A program made the translations under genes and the position numbers. The notes under the pieces were generated by a model that saw only the letters and a program-made list of their open reading frames with translations, was not told the origin of the DNA and searched no databases. This document shows positions 60,457-64,000 of a stretch of DNA of 64,000 nt, one piece after another; within the stretch, counting starts at the first letter, position 1, and every line of letters starts with the position of its first letter. The stretch comes from Pseudomonas sp. NFACC02 (GTDB lineage Bacteria > Pseudomonadota > Gammaproteobacteria > Pseudomonadales > Pseudomonadaceae), in NCBI RefSeq assembly GCF_900110765.1, contig NZ_FOEO01000006.1, positions 62,001 through 126,000 of the forward strand, in the 5' to 3' direction.

Positions 60457-62066
60457 TCGGTTGCCTGATCAATTACACCCAGCGCTTCGAATACGACGCT
60501 GGCGGAAACTTGCTGGCGCGGCATCACTCGGGCGCTGAAACCTGGCGCATGGCGGTGTCCTCAACGAGCAATCGCAGCCTGCCCCTGCAGGCAGACGGAA
60601 CACTGCCGGACGAGGGACAGATCATTGAAGCCTTCGACGGCAACGGTAATTTAAAAGCGCTGCAACCGGGTCAGGCAATGATGTGGGATGCGCGAAATCA
60701 ACTCAGTGAAGTCACTGCGGTGAAGCGCGAGGATGGGCCTGATGACAGCGAACTTTATCGCTACGACGGCGAGGGTCAGCGGGTGCGAAAGGTGCGGGTG
60801 AGCCTGACGCGCAGTCGCACGTTGACAGCCCGGGTGCGTTACTTGCCAGGGCTCGAAATTCATCGCAATGAGGCAACCGGTGAAGTGCGGCATGTGCTGA
60901 CGGTAGAGGCGGGGCGCAACAGCGTGAGGCTATTGCATTGGGAGTCCGGCAAACCCGACGGCGTCGAGAATGATCAACTGCGCTACAGCCTCAGTGATCA
61001 CCTGGGCTCTAGCGCCCTCGAACTTGATCAAGACGCCAAGTTGATCAGCCACGAAGGTTATTACCCGTTTGGCGGCACAGCATGGTGGACGGCGCGAAGT
61101 GCTGTTGAGGCCAGCTACAAGACCGTGCGTTATTCCGGGAAAGAACGCGATGCGACAGGGCTTTATTACTATGGGTCCAGGTATTACGCGCCTTGGTTGC
61201 AGCGCTGGATTAATCCGGATCCTGCGGGGGATATTGATGGAAAGAATCTTTATCTGTTCGTGAGCCAAAGTCCCGTCAGCAAACGTGATCCCGACGGCAA
61301 TCGAGGTGAACACATAAGCTATTTCTCGAGCGACTTACGGGATCGTCTACAAGACGCGAGTAATAAAGCGATTCACCGCTACGACTCAGTCAAAAAATTC
61401 AAGCACAAAGACCAGGGCCTTGGCATCTTTGGCTCCAGTATGAGGGAAGGTACTACCCAGAGCGTATTCACCAGCAAGATGAAACCGCATAAATGGACAA
61501 TCATTCATGCTTATAAGAGGACCTTGAATGATCAAGCGTATTACGCGAATGAGGTGTTTCAGGAACAGTATGTGCAGGTAGCAACCAAACGGGGATTTTT
61601 TGGCCACTTGCCCTCTGTCGTGAAGCTTGAAACGATTGACAACAGTCAGACACTTGCGATCGCCAAACGATTTAACGAGGGACAAGATTTCAAAGAGCAA
61701 TTCCTCACGGCACCGCTTGGCAAAATGAGTCATCGTCTGATGACTGATTTTGGATTGGAAATAATGAGCGTAAACAAAAAAACGTCGGGCGGGACGATAG
61801 ACATATACCTGAGCGTCCGTCCGACCAATCACGTAGACAGGGGCGGCCATTCAACCGCCGACGTTACGCCTTCGGTTTTCGATACCAGCGCTCTTCCTGC
61901 ATCCGTAAACGCCAATTCTGTGTCGAGCGACAGTGAAGCGCCACCCCTACCAGCGACTTCGCCACCTCACCGTTCTGCGGTGTACTTTCCACGTTTTGAA
62001 CGGGTGCCAACCAGGGAAATAAGCGTGTCGCGGACAGTGATCACCAGAAGATCAGCCAATCATTGA
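59349..62066 (+). CDS. RHS-repeat / TccC-type toxin complex protein with variable C-terminal tip
   Basis: This 905-residue protein has an N-terminus resembling the TccC proteins of insecticidal toxin complexes (LMVIDARGLSVRQVRFCRTD, RQVFDLPGRLVSSFDSRLDL) and YD/RHS repeats (IRYNALGAVEQETAGNGVIS, YDSLYQLIEATGREV). The core signature YSGKERDATGLYYYGSRYYA starts at residue 595, and the self-cleavage region ends in DPDGN (647-651). Such shells enclose and autoproteolytically release the C-terminal effector. The last 255 residues (from about 651) have lower GC and no family I recognise. The gene has no membrane or signal segment. No TcA or TcB gene is in the window. The start is shared with the second copy. 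Confidence 0.88.
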   Translation: MNLHAHTPSLMVIDARGLSVRQVRFCRTDDLSTAEPRLVRQVFDLPGRLVSSFDSRLDLPNTSTIQALGGAALLSSSVDAGWRVRLSGASGQVLETWDSRGGRTSISHDALLRPVVVVEQLEGQAARAVERFTYGDASTESAAHNQCGQLLRRDDPAGSTAFLAFGLTGACLRQQRRFLLELDQPDWPVAMSERDAWLEVEGHVSSSVVGPLGEVLESCDAQGHRQLRHYGRNGQLKQMSVKLANAESTLALVSDIRYNALGAVEQETAGNGVISTAVYDAADGRLLRLRAQSPERTFQDLNYAYDPVGNVVSIEDAAQSTGHFSQQRTDPVNRYRYDSLYQLIEATGREVAVFNHGPHLPSFQTLPLDVGCLINYTQRFEYDAGGNLLARHHSGAETWRMAVSSTSNRSLPLQADGTLPDEGQIIEAFDGNGNLKALQPGQAMMWDARNQLSEVTAVKREDGPDDSELYRYDGEGQRVRKVRVSLTRSRTLTARVRYLPGLEIHRNEATGEVRHVLTVEAGRNSVRLLHWESGKPDGVENDQLRYSLSDHLGSSALELDQDAKLISHEGYYPFGGTAWWTARSAVEASYKTVRYSGKERDATGLYYYGSRYYAPWLQRWINPDPAGDIDGKNLYLFVSQSPVSKRDPDGNRGEHISYFSSDLRDRLQDASNKAIHRYDSVKKFKHKDQGLGIFGSSMREGTTQSVFTSKMKPHKWTIIHAYKRTLNDQAYYANEVFQEQYVQVATKRGFFGHLPSVVKLETIDNSQTLAIAKRFNEGQDFKEQFLTAPLGKMSHRLMTDFGLEIMSVNKKTSGGTIDIYLSVRPTNHVDRGGHSTADVTPSVFDTSALPASVNANSVSSDSEAPPLPATSPPHRSAVYFPRFERVPTREISVSRTVITRRSANH

Positions 62067-62227
62067 AGTGCTTCAGACAGTGTTCGTTAACCGTTTCATG
62101 CATGGAGTGCAGGAAATGAACGTTCATACTCATACACGTTGATAGAGATTTTTTCGATCAAGGGGTATGACGGTAACGTACAGAACAGCGTGCGAGCGGA
62201 TTGCCCGTACCAATGGGCAGAGATGAG

Positions 62228-63415
62228 GACCGTGCGTCGGCCCTGAGCGCTCAAGGCCGTGTTCGTGTCTAGCCTTAATCCATGGCACAGACACGGATGT
62301 CGGCACAATGAACCTTCACTCCCATACGCCTTCACTCATGGTCATCGATGCCCGTGGGTTGTCAGTGCGCCAGGTGCGTTTCTGCCGCACCGATGATCTG
62401 TCGGCTGCCGAATCTCGGCTTGTCAGGCAGGTTTTTGACATTCCCGGACGCCTGGTGTCCAGCTTCGATTCACGACTTGATAATCCCCATACGTCGACGA
62501 TTCATGCGCTCTCCGGCCCAGCGTTGCTTACCGTCAGCGTCGATGCAGGCTGGCGGGTGAACCTGTCGGGCGAATCGGGACGGGTGCTGGAGACGTGGGA
62601 CAGCCGTGGCAACCGAACGTCCATCAGCCACGACGCGCTGTTACGGCCTGTGGTGGTGGTCGAACAATTGGAGGGGCAGGCTGCCAGAGCGGTTGAGCGC
62701 TTTACGTACGGTGACACTTCCACCGAATCCGCCGCGCATAACCAGTGCGGGCAACTGCTGCGCAGGGATGATCCTGCGGGCAGTTCCGCTTTTCTGGCAT
62801 TTGGTTTGACGGGTGCGTGTTTACGTCAACAGCGGCGCTTTCTATTGGAACTCGATCAGCCGGACTGGCCCGTTGCAATGTCGGAGCGTGATGCATGGCT
62901 TGAGACTGACAACTATGTGTCGTCGAGTGTGGTCGGTCCATTGGACGATGTGATTGAAAGCAGCGACGCTCAAGGGCACCGGCAACTAAGGCATTACGGG
63001 CGCGACGGGCAGCTCAAACAAATGAGCGTGAAACTGGCCAACGCTGAATCGACGCTGACGCTGGTCAGTGATATCCGCTACAACGCATTGGGCGCTGTGG
63101 AGCAGGAAACGGCGGGCAACGGCGTCATCAGCACCGCGGTCTATGACGCGGCAGACGGTCGTTTGCTCAGGCTGCGGGCTCAGTCTCCCGAGCGGACATT
63201 CCAGGACCTGAATTACGCCTACGACCCGGTTGGCAACGTGGTGAGCATCGAAGACGCCGCACAATCGACCGGGCATTTCAGCCAGCAGCGCACCGACCCG
63301 GTCAATCGCTATCGTTATGACAGCTTGTATCAACTGATCGAAGCCACGGGACGAGAAGTCGCAGTGTTCAATCATGGACCGCACCTGCCTTCGTTTCAGA
63401 CCCTGCCGCTGGATC
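62228..63415 (+). repeat. Direct repeat, copy 2 (leader and 5' part of second RHS gene)
   Basis: It mirrors 59269-60456, including the 80-base leader with one mismatch in the CCTTGAGC palindrome. Similarity falls at 63415 to normal family level. Confidence 0.9.
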
Positions 63416-64000
63416 CTGGTCGCCTGATCAATTACACACAGCGCTTTGATTACGACATGGGTGGCAATCTAATCGCCCGTCATCACAGCGGGACCGACAC
63501 TTGGCGCATGGCGACATCAACAACCAGCAATCGCAGCCTGCCTCAGCGTGCTGACGGTTCGCTTCCCGATGATGAGCAGATGACTGCCAGCTTTGATGGG
63601 CACGGCAATCTCATCGAGCTGCAACCCGGTCAAGCCATGGGTTGGGATGCGCGAAACCAGCTCTGCGATATCACCTCAGTCATTCGCGACGACGGCCCGA
63701 ACGATGGTGAGCTTTATCGTTACGACGGTGACAGCCAGCGTGTGCGCAAAGTGCGCTATACACAGACGCGCAGTCGGATCCTGACCGGTGAAGTTCGTTA
63801 CTTGCCGGGTCTGGAAATCCATCGCGACGACGCCACTGCAGAGGTTCGGCATGTGCTGACAGTCGAGGCGGGACGTTGCACCGTGCGGGTGTTGCATTGG
63901 GACTCGGGCAAGCCCAATGACCTGGCGAACGACCAATCGCGTTACAGCCTCAGTGATCATCTCGGCTCGAGCACGCTGGAACTCGATGACGCCGCGAACC
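62308..64000 (+). CDS. Second RHS / TccC-type protein, 3' end outside window
   Basis: The frame from ATG 62308 stays open for 564 codons to the window edge. The start context is identical to the first gene (TCGGCACAATGAACCTTCAC). Residues 1-370 are nearly identical to the first gene apart from a diverged patch (about residues 60-95). Later repeats are homologous but different (for example LIARHHSGTDTWRMATSTTS). The conserved core and C-terminal tip lie beyond the window, so the effector type is unknown. No gene sits between the two copies (62067-62307 is only the leader and unexplained sequence). Confidence 0.87.
   Translation, partial: MNLHSHTPSLMVIDARGLSVRQVRFCRTDDLSAAESRLVRQVFDIPGRLVSSFDSRLDNPHTSTIHALSGPALLTVSVDAGWRVNLSGESGRVLETWDSRGNRTSISHDALLRPVVVVEQLEGQAARAVERFTYGDTSTESAAHNQCGQLLRRDDPAGSSAFLAFGLTGACLRQQRRFLLELDQPDWPVAMSERDAWLETDNYVSSSVVGPLDDVIESSDAQGHRQLRHYGRDGQLKQMSVKLANAESTLTLVSDIRYNALGAVEQETAGNGVISTAVYDAADGRLLRLRAQSPERTFQDLNYAYDPVGNVVSIEDAAQSTGHFSQQRTDPVNRYRYDSLYQLIEATGREVAVFNHGPHLPSFQTLPLDPGRLINYTQRFDYDMGGNLIARHHSGTDTWRMATSTTSNRSLPQRADGSLPDDEQMTASFDGHGNLIELQPGQAMGWDARNQLCDITSVIRDDGPNDGELYRYDGDSQRVRKVRYTQTRSRILTGEVRYLPGLEIHRDDATAEVRHVLTVEAGRCTVRVLHWDSGKPNDLANDQSRYSLSDHLGSSTLELDDAAN

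Noticed and set aside
62096..62335. Possible immunity gene (79 codons, minus strand) after the first RHS gene
   Set aside because: It lies over the duplicated leader; the same frame can be drawn at 59149-59349, so it reflects the repeat rather than a specific gene.

Overview
The window reads as a chromosomal segment of a fluorescent-type Pseudomonas (P. fluorescens / P. syringae relatives). The reasons are the FleQ/FleS/FleR/FleN flagellar regulators, the HptB-HsbR-HsbA switch, MotC/MotD, a GGA-rich Rsm-type small RNA, several families of Pseudomonas REP palindromes, and high-GC codon use throughout.

Positions 1-40336 (+ strand) form one almost unbroken polar-flagellum and chemotaxis locus. 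The order is fliC (3' end), flaG, fliD, fliS, a fliT-like gene, fleQ, fleSR, fliEFGHIJ, hsbA-hsbR-hptB, fliK, fliLMNOPQR-flhB, flhA-flhF-fleN-fliA, cheY-cheZ-cheA-cheB-motC-motD, a ParA-like gene, a ParP-like gene, cheW and a DUF2802 gene. Five good sigma-54 (-24/-12) promoters lie 36-62 bases before fleS, fliE, fliK, fliL and flhA, as expected for FleQ/FleR-dependent genes. FliA-type promoters are proposed before fliS and before a chemoreceptor gene at 55.8 kb. The locus is interrupted at two places, after fliJ and after flhB, by long composite inverted repeats built around REP pairs.

Positions 40778-42723 (- strand) hold a FlhB C-terminal-like (FlhX) gene and a second FliK-like gene. They are divergent from the complete cytochrome c maturation operon ccmABCDEFGHI (42931-50079), in which a REP sequence sits at the 5' end of ccmH. 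A small putative lipoprotein gene follows.

Positions 50870-55784 (- strand) carry a sulfate-binding protein, a voltage-gated-type K+ channel with a C-terminal CxxC/CxxC tail, a urea transporter and an sCache chemoreceptor. Next come a strong candidate RsmX/Y/Z-class sRNA (56076-56198), a stand-alone receiver protein, a TetR/RutR-like regulator, a DUF808 membrane protein and two small ORFs.

The right end (59269-64000) contains two tandem genes of the RHS/TccC (insecticidal toxin complex C) type. They share a duplicated leader and a nearly identical 5' kilobase. The first ends in a 255-residue variable tip that I cannot assign; the second runs off the window. The most promising leads are this pair, the Rsm sRNA, four repeated acidic motifs in CheA that resemble CheY-docking peptides, and the composite inverted repeats in the flagellar locus.
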